Shown in pieces: positions 53,337 through 61,548 of a stretch of 64,000 nucleotides of DNA. Position numbers and translations under genes: made by a program. The stretch's first letter is position 1. The number at the start of each line of letters is the position of its first letter. The notes under the pieces were generated by a model. It was not told where the DNA came from, did not search any database, and was given only the letters and a program-made list of their open reading frames with translations. Origin of the DNA: Anaerolineae bacterium (GTDB lineage Bacteria > Chloroflexota > Anaerolineae > Promineifilales > Promineifilaceae); assembly GCA_023384415.1 (NCBI GenBank), contig JAHDWJ010000007.1, forward strand, positions 62,001 through 126,000, in the 5' to 3' direction.

Positions 53337-53357
53337 AGCTTTTAACCTCGTTAGTTA

Positions 53358-53371
53358 GTTTCAGGTTTCAG
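53358..53371. repeat. Two heptamers (gtttcag)
   Basis: Two perfect copies of gtttcag, the complement of the ctgaaac unit, lie 22 bp upstream of the polyprenyl synthase start on the minus strand. Confidence 0.55.
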
Positions 53372-53385
53372 GTGTAACTATACAA

Positions 53386-53466
53386 CCCCTCACCCTGGCC
53401 CTCTCCCCCAGGGGAGGGGATATGCTCCCCTCCCCAATCGTGGGAGAGGGGCCGGAGGTCAGGGGT
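53386..53466. repeat. REP-like dyad element, copy 3
   Basis: It begins CCCCTCACCCTGGCCCTCTC and ends with the complementary arm gggagaggggccggaggtcaggggt (53442-53466), with an inner dyad (ccaggggagggg and ctcccctcccc). It separates fni from the polyprenyl synthase gene. Confidence 0.75.
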
Positions 53467-53552
53467 GACTGATCACCTGTACAGTTTCTTTCAAGTTTTA
53501 ATTGTGACACCCAACCGCAAACTCCTGCCAGTAACAAAATCGCGGTCGGCTG

Positions 53553-54626
53553 TCAGCGATCAAATTGATACAACGGAGTCTGACTCAAGGCGGTTAAATC
53601 TTGGGCCCCGGCGCAAAGCATGGCGATTTTTAGCTCAGTGGTGATAATGTCGGCCAGATCAACAACAGCTTCCACCCCATTGACGGCGGCACGCAAAAAT
53701 TCACCCGCCAACCCACCCACAGTGGCCCCCAAGGCGATGCATTTGGCGATGTCTATACCGTTTTTAAGGCCGCCGCTGGCAAAGATGGGAAGATGGGGCG
53801 CGGCCGCACGGCAAAACTGGATAGAGCTGGCTGTCGGAATGCCCCAATCCCGGAACGCGGCCGCGATACGGGCATGGCGGGCTGTTGGGGCGCGGTACAT
53901 CTCCACCTGGCTCCACGACGTTCCCCCGGCCCCGGCCACATCAATGGCGGCCACCCCGGCCTCAGCCAACTGCCGGGCCGCCTGCGCTGAGAACCCCCAG
54001 CCAACCTCTTTGGCAATCACCGGCACCGGCAGCAATTTACACACCTGTTCAATCTTCGGCAGTAGGCCAGCAAAGTTGCTATCTCCTTCTGGCTGTACCG
54101 CCTCTTGCAGCACATTAAAATGGAGAATCAACGCATCCGCCTGGCACATATCTACCGCCCGCTGACACTCCGCCACCCCGTAGCCATAATTGAACTGCAC
54201 CGCCCCCAGATTCGCCAGCAGCAAAATATCCGGGGCCACGTCCCGCACCTTGTAAGTATACGCCAACGAGGCATCGGCCACGGCCGCCCGCTGCGACCCT
54301 AACCCCATAGCCATACCCACCTGTTGGGCTGCTTCGGCCAGGGTGCGGTTAATTTTTTGGGCTTCAGCCGTCCCCCCGGTCATACTGGAGATGAGGAGAG
54401 GGGTATTGAGTAATTTACCTAAAACAACCGTTCGGGTATCAAGTGCGGCCAGGTCTAATTCGGGCAAGGCCTGGTGCATAAAATAATATTTTTCTAACCC
54501 GGTTGTCAGCCGAAATGAGACATCTTCTTCCAGGTTAATGCGAATATGGTCGGCCTTGCGCCGTTCCAGAACCTCCGGGGTATCATTGGTATCCCGGTGG
54601 GGGTTCTCTGTTGTAAGAGAAGCCAT
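53553..54626 (-). CDS. fni: Type 2 isopentenyl-diphosphate delta-isomerase
   Basis: This FMN- and NAD(P)H-dependent isomerase (357 residues) interconverts IPP and DMAPP. It has [15 protein letters not shown] at the N-terminus, [27 protein letters not shown] and the FMN-binding [11 protein letters not shown] and [19 protein letters not shown] segments. Position and strand suggest co-regulation with the polyprenyl synthase downstream, giving the prenyl donor and the chain-elongating enzyme together. It is the usual length for the family. Confidence 0.96.
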   Translation of the reverse strand: MASLTTENPHRDTNDTPEVLERRKADHIRINLEEDVSFRLTTGLEKYYFMHQALPELDLAALDTRTVVLGKLLNTPLLISSMTGGTAEAQKINRTLAEAAQQVGMAMGLGSQRAAVADASLAYTYKVRDVAPDILLLANLGAVQFNYGYGVAECQRAVDMCQADALILHFNVLQEAVQPEGDSNFAGLLPKIEQVCKLLPVPVIAKEVGWGFSAQAARQLAEAGVAAIDVAGAGGTSWSQVEMYRAPTARHARIAAAFRDWGIPTASSIQFCRAAAPHLPIFASGGLKNGIDIAKCIALGATVGGLAGEFLRAAVNGVEAVVDLADIITTELKIAMLCAGAQDLTALSQTPLYQFDR

Positions 54627-54766
54627 AAGTGAACTCCCTTAAAATGCCAACGTGTGGGTTTTAGACATCTGGCGTGGGCTGAACGTCAGATGTTTTTTTG
54701 TGAAGGCGAGTATACTATGCTCCCTGGTGATTGACCAATGGCGGGAGCCGTGAGCGGCCGCAATGG

Positions 54767-54794
54767 TAAATCTACAATCGTAAATCGTAAATCA
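54767..54794. repeat. Four heptamers (taaatct/acaatcg/taaatcg/taaatca)
   Basis: Four 7-bp units lie just upstream of the UDP-sugar decarboxylase start. The words match the array at 61053-61087. Confidence 0.6.
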
Positions 54795-54806
54795 AAAAGG
54801 TGTCAT

Positions 54807-55763
54807 GTGAAACAAGAGAATCTACGTGTTTTGATTACTGGCGGGGCGGGGTTCCTCGGCTCCCATTTATGTGATCGTTTTCTGGCCGAAGGGCATACCG
54901 TCGTGGCCATGGACAACTTCATCACCGGCAACCCGGACAATATCGCCCATCTCATCGGCCATGAGCGGTTTAGCTTTATCCGCCACAATGTGTCTAACTA
55001 TATTTATGTGGAGGGGCCGCTGGATGCGGTACTCCACTTTGCCTCACCCGCCTCACCCAACGATTATCTGGAACATCCTATCCCCACCCTCAAAGTTGGC
55101 TCATTGGGCACCCTGAACACCCTGGGGCTGGCTAAAGCCAAGGGGGCGCGGTATCTGTTGGCCTCTACCTCTGAGGTGTACGGCGACCCGGATGTGAACC
55201 CACAGCCGGAGACCTATTGGGGCAATGTCAACCCAATTGGTCCCCGCGGTGTTTATGATGAAGCGAAACGTTTTGCAGAGGCGATGACCATGGCCTATCA
55301 CCGGTATCATGGGGTAGAGACGCGCATTGTCCGCATTTTTAATACCTACGGCCCCCGAATGCGGCTCAATGATGGGCGGGTCGTGCCTAATTTTATCGCC
55401 CAGGCCCTGCGGGGTGAGCCGCTGACGGTGTACATGGGGGGAAAGCAAACCCGCTCGTTCCAATATATGAGTGATTTGATCGAAGGGATTTACCGGCTGC
55501 TTTACTCGGATGAAGTGCTGCCGGTCAATATTGGCAACCCCCGCGAGATGACTATTTTGGAGTTTGCCGAGGCGGTGGTGGAGATGACTAACAGCGGCTC
55601 GGAGATTCATTTTGTAACGCCGACGGATGAGCGGATTAAGGATGATCCGAAGCAGCGGCGGCCTGATATTACCAAAGCGCGGGCGGTTTTGGGCTGGGAA
55701 CCAAAGGTGAATCTGGCCGAAGGGCTGGCCCAGACGATTGACTATTTTCGCGGCCGCGTGTAA
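54807..55763 (+). CDS. UDP-glucuronic acid decarboxylase-like SDR epimerase
   Basis: This 318-residue extended SDR has the NAD motif [18 protein letters not shown], the substrate motif STSEVYGDP, catalytic YDEAK (Tyr-x3-Lys) and the sugar-binding NTYGPRM and [16 protein letters not shown] segments that are typical of UXS enzymes, which make UDP-xylose from UDP-glucuronate. Start: GTG at 54807 with AAGG upstream; the open frame before it crosses a heptamer repeat. It heads a surface-polysaccharide group with O-antigen ligase, GtrA and a GT4 enzyme. dTDP-glucose dehydratase is a less likely alternative. Confidence 0.9.
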   Translation: MKQENLRVLITGGAGFLGSHLCDRFLAEGHTVVAMDNFITGNPDNIAHLIGHERFSFIRHNVSNYIYVEGPLDAVLHFASPASPNDYLEHPIPTLKVGSLGTLNTLGLAKAKGARYLLASTSEVYGDPDVNPQPETYWGNVNPIGPRGVYDEAKRFAEAMTMAYHRYHGVETRIVRIFNTYGPRMRLNDGRVVPNFIAQALRGEPLTVYMGGKQTRSFQYMSDLIEGIYRLLYSDEVLPVNIGNPREMTILEFAEAVVEMTNSGSEIHFVTPTDERIKDDPKQRRPDITKARAVLGWEPKVNLAEGLAQTIDYFRGRV

Positions 55764-55764
55764 A

Positions 55765-55828
55765 GCGAGTTTGCGGGTAGGCGAGTTTGCGGGTAGGCGA
55801 GTTTGCGGGTAGGCGAGTTTGCGGGTAG
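55765..55828. repeat. Four perfect 16-bp tandem repeats (gcgagtttgcgggtag)
   Basis: Units 55765-55780, 55781-55796, 55797-55812 and 55813-55828 are identical and start one base after the UXS stop codon. They are followed by two cctgaaa heptamers (55838-55851) just before the O-antigen ligase ATG. There is no spacer variation, so this is not a CRISPR array. Confidence 0.97.
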
Positions 55829-55861
55829 TGTAGCCAACCTGAAACCTGAAACTTATTTCCT

Positions 55862-57352
55862 ATGAGCCTGAAATGGAACAATGGTTGGCTGACTGAGTTA
55901 TGGCCGGGGGGATGGCTCTGGTTGTTAGCGGCCGCGCTCGGACTATTGATCACCGTGCTGCCTGTGCCGGTCGCGGCCGCGCTCCTCATCATCCCCCCTC
56001 TCCTCTTTCTCATCTACCAATACCCGCTGGTGGGGTTAGGGCTGGCCCTATTAGCGGGGCCGTTTGGGGCTGTGGAGCGGCTTACCTACGGCCCCCTGCT
56101 GCTGGACAGTGGGCAAGGGCTGCTGTTGTTGACCCTGGGGATGTGGCTGCTCAAAGGGCTGGGACGCGGCCGCGTTGTCATTCCCTACACCTCCCTTAAC
56201 CTGCCGTTGCTCATCTTCATAGGTATCGCGGCCCTGGCCTCACTCAACGCCCTCTCAGCCGCCTACACCTGGCGCGAGCTGCTCAAATGGATGGAGGTAC
56301 TCCTCATCACCTGGCTCATCGTCACCGAATTTCCTCCTTCACCCAATCGCAAACTCGCAAACCCGCAAACCAGTCTCCTCATTCTCATCATTCTCATCCT
56401 CCTCCCCGCCTTGCTCCAGGCCGCTATCGGCATCTGGCAGTTTGGCCTGCGCGGGGATGGCCCTGTTCACTTCCTCATTTTGGGACGCTTTTACCGAGCC
56501 TTTGGTACCTTCCAACAGCCCAACCCGTTTGGGGGGTATATGGCCCTTAATGCCGCCCTGGCGTTGGGGGTGCTGCTTGGGTGGGGGATTCATTGGGCGA
56601 GTGGGACGAAACTCGAAACTCAAACCTCAAAACTCGAAACTATTTTATGGCTGGTTTTTGTGGCTGCGGCCGCGGCCGCTACGGGGCTGGCTCTGGTAAT
56701 GAGTTGGAGCCGGGGGGCATGGCTGGGATTTGCGGCCGCGCTGGGGGCGTTGATCTTCTTTCTGCCCCGGCGGCGGTGGCAGGGAGTAATGTTGGTGGGT
56801 GCGGCCGCGTTTGGGTTGTGGCTCGCTTTGCAGCTTAACCTACTGCCAGATGCCATCGCCGGGCGGCTCACCGGCTGGCAGGCCGATTTTCAACTGGGCG
56901 ACGTGCGTGGGGTAGACATCAACGACAACAATTACGCCGTCTTAGAGCGGTTAGCCCATTGGCAGGCCGCCCTGGATATGGCCCGTGACCATCTCTGGTG
57001 GGGGGTAGGGTTTGGCAATTACGAGCCGGCTTATCCCGATTACCAACTGATCAATTGGCCTTATCCCCTCGGCCATGCCCACAACTATTATCTCAATTTG
57101 TTAGCTGAAATTGGGGTGATAGGCTTAATAGCCTACCTTTTCCTATGGGGCAATATTTTCTGGCAAACGATTATGTTGTTAAAATTAGCCGACTGGCGTT
57201 GGCGGGGAGTGGCTTTAGGGCTGTTAGCTTGTTGGACAACCTTATCAGTTCACCATTTCCTTGATAAACTATACGTCAACAATATCTACATTCATCTAGG
57301 CGCGTTGTCAGGTTTGCTCATCCTGCTTAAGAGACAGAGGTCAACTTTATGA
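55862..57352 (+). CDS. O-antigen ligase/polymerase family (Wzy-like) membrane protein
   Basis: This 496-residue protein has about 11-12 membrane helices and the Wzy_C hallmark GVGFGNYEPAYPDYQ followed by LGHAHNYYLNLLAEIG, the periplasmic loop that contacts lipid-linked glycan. It joins or ligates polysaccharide units at the membrane. Two loops carry repeat-derived segments: RKLANPQTS (56348-56371) and TKLETQTSKLETI (56606-56640). Seven GCGGCCGC sites, including an overlapping pair at 56666/56672, add Ala-rich patches in helices. The gene overlaps gtrA by 4 bp. Confidence 0.88.
   Translation: MSLKWNNGWLTELWPGGWLWLLAAALGLLITVLPVPVAAALLIIPPLLFLIYQYPLVGLGLALLAGPFGAVERLTYGPLLLDSGQGLLLLTLGMWLLKGLGRGRVVIPYTSLNLPLLIFIGIAALASLNALSAAYTWRELLKWMEVLLITWLIVTEFPPSPNRKLANPQTSLLILIILILLPALLQAAIGIWQFGLRGDGPVHFLILGRFYRAFGTFQQPNPFGGYMALNAALALGVLLGWGIHWASGTKLETQTSKLETILWLVFVAAAAAATGLALVMSWSRGAWLGFAAALGALIFFLPRRRWQGVMLVGAAAFGLWLALQLNLLPDAIAGRLTGWQADFQLGDVRGVDINDNNYAVLERLAHWQAALDMARDHLWWGVGFGNYEPAYPDYQLINWPYPLGHAHNYYLNLLAEIGVIGLIAYLFLWGNIFWQTIMLLKLADWRWRGVALGLLACWTTLSVHHFLDKLYVNNIYIHLGALSGLLILLKRQRSTL
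56348..56371. repeat. Three octamers (cgcaaact/cgcaaacc) inside the O-antigen ligase gene
   Basis: Three 8-bp units in frame within the ligase coding sequence. They are built from the complement of the words in the 16-mer tandem repeat at 55765-55828 and encode a loop segment RKLANPQ. Confidence 0.75.
56606..56640. repeat. Five heptamers (acgaaac/tcgaaac/tcaaacc/tcaaaac/tcgaaac) inside the O-antigen ligase gene
   Basis: Five consecutive 7-bp units, the same family as the intergenic arrays at 42776-42810, lie inside the coding frame and encode the polar loop TKLETQTSKLET between two membrane helices. Confidence 0.85.
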
Positions 57353-57825
57353 TTACATTTTTTGCCACACAGGCAGAACTTCGGCTGGGGGTCAAATCAA
57401 AAGAAGCGGAGCGGTTTCTTAAATTTGCCGTTGTTGGCACTATTGGCTTTATCGTGGATTTTGGGCTGCTTTTCCTACTCAAAGAGTGGGTAGGTATCAA
57501 AGTGACCGTTTTTGCCAATACCATCTCCTTTTGCGCGGCCGTCGTCAGCAATTTCATCCTTAACCGGTATTGGACTTATCCTGATTCCCGTTCCAAAAGA
57601 ATCCGTTTTCAACTGCCCCAATTTACGTTGGTTAGCGTGATTGGCCTGGCCCTTAATAACACCATTGTTCATCTGTTAGAGATCCCTTTTGATACCTTAT
57701 TAAATGATTCCTTCCTGCATCTTACCAATCGCGGTTATATCCCGGCTAAAATTGTGGCTACGGTGGTTGTTTTATTCTGGAACTTCTTCATCAATCGGTA
57801 TTGGACATATAATGACGTAGGTTGA
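57349..57825 (+). CDS. GtrA-family membrane protein
   Basis: This 158-residue protein has four hydrophobic segments and the family start FLKFAVVGTIGFIVDFGLLF, with SNFILNRYWTYPDS and a second FFINRYWTYND at the C-terminus. GtrA proteins are thought to flip or transfer lipid-linked sugars for cell-surface glycosylation. ATGA overlap with the ligase implies coupled translation. It acts in the same surface glycan pathway by context. Confidence 0.9.
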   Translation: MITFFATQAELRLGVKSKEAERFLKFAVVGTIGFIVDFGLLFLLKEWVGIKVTVFANTISFCAAVVSNFILNRYWTYPDSRSKRIRFQLPQFTLVSVIGLALNNTIVHLLEIPFDTLLNDSFLHLTNRGYIPAKIVATVVVLFWNFFINRYWTYNDVG

Positions 57826-57835
57826 AAGGATAAAA

Positions 57836-57895
57836 TTCGCGCAAAGGCGCAGAGACGCGGAGTTACCAAAGAAAATTCGTGCCAATTCGTGTAAA
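57836..57895. repeat. Octamer-like gcgcaaag/gcgcagag/acgcggag stretch
   Basis: The short gap after gtrA contains three loose 8-bp units, related to words at 30177-30250 (cgcgaagacgcc and ctttgcggctttgcgg) and 49490-49505. These look like another small repeat family, weakly conserved. Confidence 0.4.
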
Positions 57896-57964
57896 CCTAT
57901 CCTGAGCCTGGCGGAAGGATTCGCGGCCGCTCGCCACCTTTGGTTATCCGTCTTCCCGCATATA

Positions 57965-59149
57965 ATGATGACCAAACGGCCGGCCGCCCAACCCCGCATT
58001 GGCATAGATGTCACCTCAGCCTTAACTCAGGGGGGGGGGATTGGCCGGTATACCCGCGAACTGGTTCACGCCCTGGTCCAGGTAGATAAGCAGCATCAAT
58101 ATCACCTCTTTTCGGCCAAGCCCCCACCCACCCTACCTGTCCCCAACCCGCTGCCCCAGGGGGAGACCATCACCCATCATACTTCACGCCTCACGGATCG
58201 GTGGCTTTACCGCCTCTGGTATCGGCTGCAAATCCCCCTGCCGGTGCAATGGTTTACTGGCCCATTGGATCTGTTTCACTCGCCTGATTTTGTGCTGCCG
58301 CCAGTTAGCGGCCGCATCCCCACCCTGCTAACCGTTCACGACCTTTCCTTCCGCCATTACCCGGAACATTTCACCCCAGCCCTGGTCAACTACCTCAACC
58401 GGGTCGTACCCCGCTCTGTGGCCCGCGCCAGCCACATCCTGGCCGACTCCCAGGCCACGCAGAACGATCTCATCAACCTGTGGGGTGTCCCCGAAACGAA
58501 GATAACGGTGCTGTACAGTGGGGTCAATCCGGTATTCAGGCCGATAGAAAAGGAAGGGGAGCTAAAGCAAGTACGGCAAAAATATCAAATGAGCGAGTGG
58601 CCGTATCTTCTCTCCGTCAGCACCATCCAGCCGCGCAAAAATTACCAGATGCTCATTCGGGCCTTTAAGCCGATCAGCCAATCATGGCCGCATCACCTGG
58701 TAATCGCTGGGGGGAAAGGGTGGCTGTATGAGGAGACGTTGGCTGAGGTAGAGCGGCAAGGGTTACAAGGGCGGGTTCATTTCCTCGGCTTTGTGGCTGA
58801 TGAGGATTTACCAGCTTTGTATACCCAGGCGACCCTGGTGCTGTTTCCCAGCTTTTATGAGGGGTTTGGGTTGCCTTTATTAGAAGCGATGGCTTGTGGG
58901 GTGCCGGTTGTCTCGTCTGATGCCTCTTGTTTGCCAGAAGTGGTGGGGGGGGCCGGCCGCCTGCTAAACCCCCATGATGAAGCTGCCTGGACCGATACGG
59001 TGCATAAATTGCTGCTTGATGGGCGGGAACGCGGCCGCCTGGTCGCCGCCGGCTTTCGTCAGGCCCACCAGTTCACCTGGAAAAAAGCCGCACGTCAACT
59101 CATAGGCATTTATCAAAGTTTGTTAGCTCCAGAGGTACTTGAAAGTTGA
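57965..59149 (+). CDS. Glycosyltransferase family 4 enzyme
   Basis: This 394-residue GT-B fold enzyme has the N-terminal GGGIGRYTREL motif that binds the donor phosphate region and the C-terminal signature FYEGFGLPLLEAMACGVPVV with the E-x7-E pair. The middle has LLSVSTIQPRKNYQMLIRAF. It transfers a sugar from a nucleotide donor to a lipid-linked or soluble acceptor. Two adjacent ATGs (57965 and 57968) are possible starts; a TATAAT overlaps them but is not a usable promoter for this start. Context: last gene of the surface-glycan group. Confidence 0.92.
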   Translation: MMTKRPAAQPRIGIDVTSALTQGGGIGRYTRELVHALVQVDKQHQYHLFSAKPPPTLPVPNPLPQGETITHHTSRLTDRWLYRLWYRLQIPLPVQWFTGPLDLFHSPDFVLPPVSGRIPTLLTVHDLSFRHYPEHFTPALVNYLNRVVPRSVARASHILADSQATQNDLINLWGVPETKITVLYSGVNPVFRPIEKEGELKQVRQKYQMSEWPYLLSVSTIQPRKNYQMLIRAFKPISQSWPHHLVIAGGKGWLYEETLAEVERQGLQGRVHFLGFVADEDLPALYTQATLVLFPSFYEGFGLPLLEAMACGVPVVSSDASCLPEVVGGAGRLLNPHDEAAWTDTVHKLLLDGRERGRLVAAGFRQAHQFTWKKAARQLIGIYQSLLAPEVLES

Positions 59150-59215
59150 TTTGGGGATCATTTTAAGTTGGGTATAGTTGTAGGGAGTCGTCAGAACTCG
59201 GAGAAACTTGAGGAA

Positions 59216-59243
59216 CTCACTCACTCCTTACTCCTCACTCCTT
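59216..59243. repeat. Four heptamers (ctcactc/actcctt/actcctc/actcctt)
   Basis: Four 7-bp units in the spacer before the beta-keto acid cleavage enzyme gene. Confidence 0.6.
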
Positions 59244-59269
59244 AGCACTATTTCATAGGGGCCAACGCT

Positions 59270-60130
59270 ATGTCCAAAGTTATTATCTCAGCTGCCCTCA
59301 CAGGAGCCATCACCACCCGGCAGCAATCCCCGGCCATCCCTTACACCGCCGAAGAGATCGCCGAAGAAGGCCGCCGGGCCGTGGAAGCCGGGGCCTCTAT
59401 CTTACACATCCATGCCCGCCAGGATAATGGCTTTCCCGCTTATGATGTAGAGAGTTACCGGCGTATTGGCGAAGCAGTACGCGGCCGCTGCCCTGATGTC
59501 ATCATTAACTACTCTACCGGGGCTGTGGGCATCTCCCGTGAGGAGCGGATTGCCCATATTCCGGCCCTAAAACCAGATATGGCTGCCCTGAATATGGGTT
59601 CGATGAATTACGCCATTTATTCAGAGAAGAAGAAAAAGTTTTACCATGATTTTGTCTTCCAAAACCCGTTTGGGGATATTCAGTTTTATCTGGAGAAGAT
59701 GAATGAGGCCGGGGTGCGGCCAGAAATGGAATGTTTTGATCGGGGGCATATTCACAATGCGCGGCCGCTGATAGACATGGGTATCCTCAACCCGCCCTAC
59801 CAGTTTAGCCTCATCATGGGGGTGTTGGGGGGGGTGCCGGGGACGACTAAAGAGCTGGTGCAGCAGGTAGATGCTCTGCCGCCTGGGGCACATTGGCAGG
59901 TGATCGGCATTAGTTTAGAACAGTGGAAGTTGGTCGCGGCCGCGATCACCTTGGGAGGTAACATTCGCGTCGGCCTGGAAGATAATCTCTACCTCTCCCC
60001 CGGCCAACTGGCCCAATCCAACGGCGAACTGGTTGCCAAAGCGGTCAACCTCATCCACCTCATCGGTGCGGAAGTTGCCACCATCCGCGAAGCCCGGGAG
60101 ATTCTCCAACTCCCCCTCCGCACAGCCTGA
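59270..60130 (+). CDS. BKACE-family beta-keto acid cleavage enzyme (DUF849)
   Basis: This 286-residue TIM-barrel lyase condenses a beta-keto acid with acetyl-CoA and releases acetoacetate plus an acyl-CoA; the founding member is 3-keto-5-aminohexanoate cleavage enzyme (Kce). The zinc ligands are LHIHAR (two His) and a downstream Glu in RVGLEDN; the acidic VIINYSTG and ECFDRGHI motifs fit the family. Exact substrate specificity depends on a few pocket residues that I cannot score. It begins a cluster that later includes an acyl-CoA carboxylase and an SDR. Confidence 0.92.
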   Translation: MSKVIISAALTGAITTRQQSPAIPYTAEEIAEEGRRAVEAGASILHIHARQDNGFPAYDVESYRRIGEAVRGRCPDVIINYSTGAVGISREERIAHIPALKPDMAALNMGSMNYAIYSEKKKKFYHDFVFQNPFGDIQFYLEKMNEAGVRPEMECFDRGHIHNARPLIDMGILNPPYQFSLIMGVLGGVPGTTKELVQQVDALPPGAHWQVIGISLEQWKLVAAAITLGGNIRVGLEDNLYLSPGQLAQSNGELVAKAVNLIHLIGAEVATIREAREILQLPLRTA

Positions 60131-60181
60131 CCACCAAACTGACCCTCTTTTTATGGTACAATACTTCTGGAGAATCGGCTT

Positions 60182-60595
60182 ATGACAGTTCAAAATGTAC
60201 TTCCACCGCTGCCAGAAACCATATACCTTCGCCTCCAGCAAACGGCGCAGGCAACCCGTCAATCCTTAACGGATGTACTGCTCCATGCAGTCCCGGTTGG
60301 CAGCCCGCCTGGATGGGAAGATGCGCCATCTATGTTCCAGACTGATTTAGCTGCCCTGGATCGGTTGGACGATCATTCCTTATGGAAGGTTGTCCGTGCC
60401 CATCGCACGGAAGCTGATATGGAACATCATCAGGAACTTCTGGACAAAAATAGTGAAGGAACCCTGACTGAATCAGAACGAGCAGAACTTGTTGCCATAC
60501 GGACAGAAGCTGATCGCCTCATGCTTCGCAAAACCCACGCGGCCGCGCTTTTACGCTGGCGAGGGCATGTTCTTCCCCCCTCTGATCAACTTTAA
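60182..60595 (+). CDS. Small helical protein paired with the HNH nuclease (possible partner)
   Basis: This 137-residue protein has an N-terminal segment (LPETIYLRLQQTAQATRQSLTD) resembling ribbon-helix-helix antitoxins, then a long charged helical part (LLDKNSEGTLTESERAELVA, RTEADRLMLRKTHAAALLRW). An extended -10-like TGGTACAAT lies upstream with a GGAG before the ATG. The HNH nuclease gene starts 8 bp after its stop. I know pairs of this form from cyanobacteria and Chloroflexota but no assigned function; antitoxin or specificity partner is inference. Confidence 0.7.
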   Translation: MTVQNVLPPLPETIYLRLQQTAQATRQSLTDVLLHAVPVGSPPGWEDAPSMFQTDLAALDRLDDHSLWKVVRAHRTEADMEHHQELLDKNSEGTLTESERAELVAIRTEADRLMLRKTHAAALLRWRGHVLPPSDQL

Positions 60596-60603
60596 TCGTC
60601 CCT

Positions 60604-61041
60604 ATGAGTACCTATCTCAGGGTAGAACTACGCCAGCAACTATTGGTTGCTGATGATCATTGTTGCGCCTACTGCCAGACAACTCAAGGAAATTCTGGCT
60701 CACCAATGGTTGTTGAACATATTGTGCCCCGTCAAAAAGGTGGGGAAACAGCCTTTCCTAACCTATGCTTTGCCTGTCATCGGTGCAACGAATTTAAGGG
60801 GGCTTCAACCCAGCTAATCGATCCCTTAACAGGGCAGACGACATCATTATTCCATCTACGTCAGCAAATCTGGTCTGATCATTTCGCCTGGGATGTAACC
60901 AATATACGGCTTCTTGGCCTGACTGCGATTGGCCGAGTAACTATCATAGCCCTCAATATGAACAACGAAATTATCTTTGACTCACGGAAACGATGGGTTC
61001 AAGCTAGCTGGCATCCGCCGCAGAGATTAATTGACGATTGA
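60604..61041 (+). CDS. HNH endonuclease
   Basis: This 145-residue nuclease has a structural zinc site CCAYC and CHRC and the catalytic VVEHIVPRQKGGETAFPNL followed by CHRCNEFKG, the complete His-Asn-His pattern. The C-terminal part (RLLGLTAIGRVTIIALNMNN) is a further domain. It is transcribed with the preceding small protein. No methyltransferase is adjacent, so it is not a conventional restriction unit. It could be a toxin, an anti-phage nuclease or a homing-like enzyme. Confidence 0.88.
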   Translation: MSTYLRVELRQQLLVADDHCCAYCQTTQGNSGSPMVVEHIVPRQKGGETAFPNLCFACHRCNEFKGASTQLIDPLTGQTTSLFHLRQQIWSDHFAWDVTNIRLLGLTAIGRVTIIALNMNNEIIFDSRKRWVQASWHPPQRLIDD

Positions 61042-61052
61042 TGATTGTTCCC

Positions 61053-61087
61053 TCAATCTAAAATCGTCAATCTACAATCGCAAATCA
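61053..61087. repeat. Five heptamers (tcaatct/aaaatcg/tcaatct/acaatcg/caaatca)
   Basis: Five 7-bp units between the HNH gene and the next ATG (61090). Words match 54767-54794. Confidence 0.65.
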
Positions 61088-61089
61088 TT

Positions 61090-61548
61090 ATGACTGCTAC
61101 AGCTGATTCCTGGAAAACCAGACCGTTACCAGAGCATTATGCCGCTCTAGATGTAGATGGCCGTTACACGGCTGATGAGTTCACCGCCATCCAGCAGGGG
61201 TTTATTCCCCAAGATATGGATGATAAATGGTTCCTCTACTTTGCCGATGGCTGGCTTAACTTTCACCGTAGTTGGACGGGGAGTTGTGTTTTCCGCCTCA
61301 AAATTGAGCCGGAAAACGATTATTTCCGGGCCACCACTGCCCTGGTCAACCGGGATCCGGAGCAATACCGTTTCCAGAGCGATAAATTCGATATTGAAAC
61401 CATCGCCTTCCTTATAGACCGGCTGCTGCTCAACCGTTTCGCCCCCCTGCCAACCCCGGGTAAAATGTCCCCCGAAGATCAGCAGCGGCTGGAACAGCAT
61501 CTCATGGGGCAGCCCAAAGGGGACAGCATCCGCTTACGCATTTTATGA
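61090..61548 (+). CDS. Conserved protein of unknown function
   Basis: This 152-residue protein has the pattern DDKWFLYFADGWLNFHRSWTG, FRLKIEPENDYFRATTALVN and NRDPEQYRFQSD, a family I have seen in many bacteria without a known role. No signal or membrane segment is evident. The ATG at 61090 is the first after the heptamer array; a longer frame from 61045 reads through repeats. It overlaps the carboxylase gene by 4 bp (ATGA), so it is translated together with it. Confidence 0.72.
   Translation: MTATADSWKTRPLPEHYAALDVDGRYTADEFTAIQQGFIPQDMDDKWFLYFADGWLNFHRSWTGSCVFRLKIEPENDYFRATTALVNRDPEQYRFQSDKFDIETIAFLIDRLLLNRFAPLPTPGKMSPEDQQRLEQHLMGQPKGDSIRLRIL

Noticed and set aside
55765..55828. Possible CRISPR array
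   Set aside because: Repeats are directly adjacent with no spacers, and there are no cas genes.
57961..57966. TATAAT box at the GT4 gene start
   Set aside because: It overlaps the ATG itself, has no -35 at proper distance, and no later start codon fits the fold, so it cannot be this gene's promoter.
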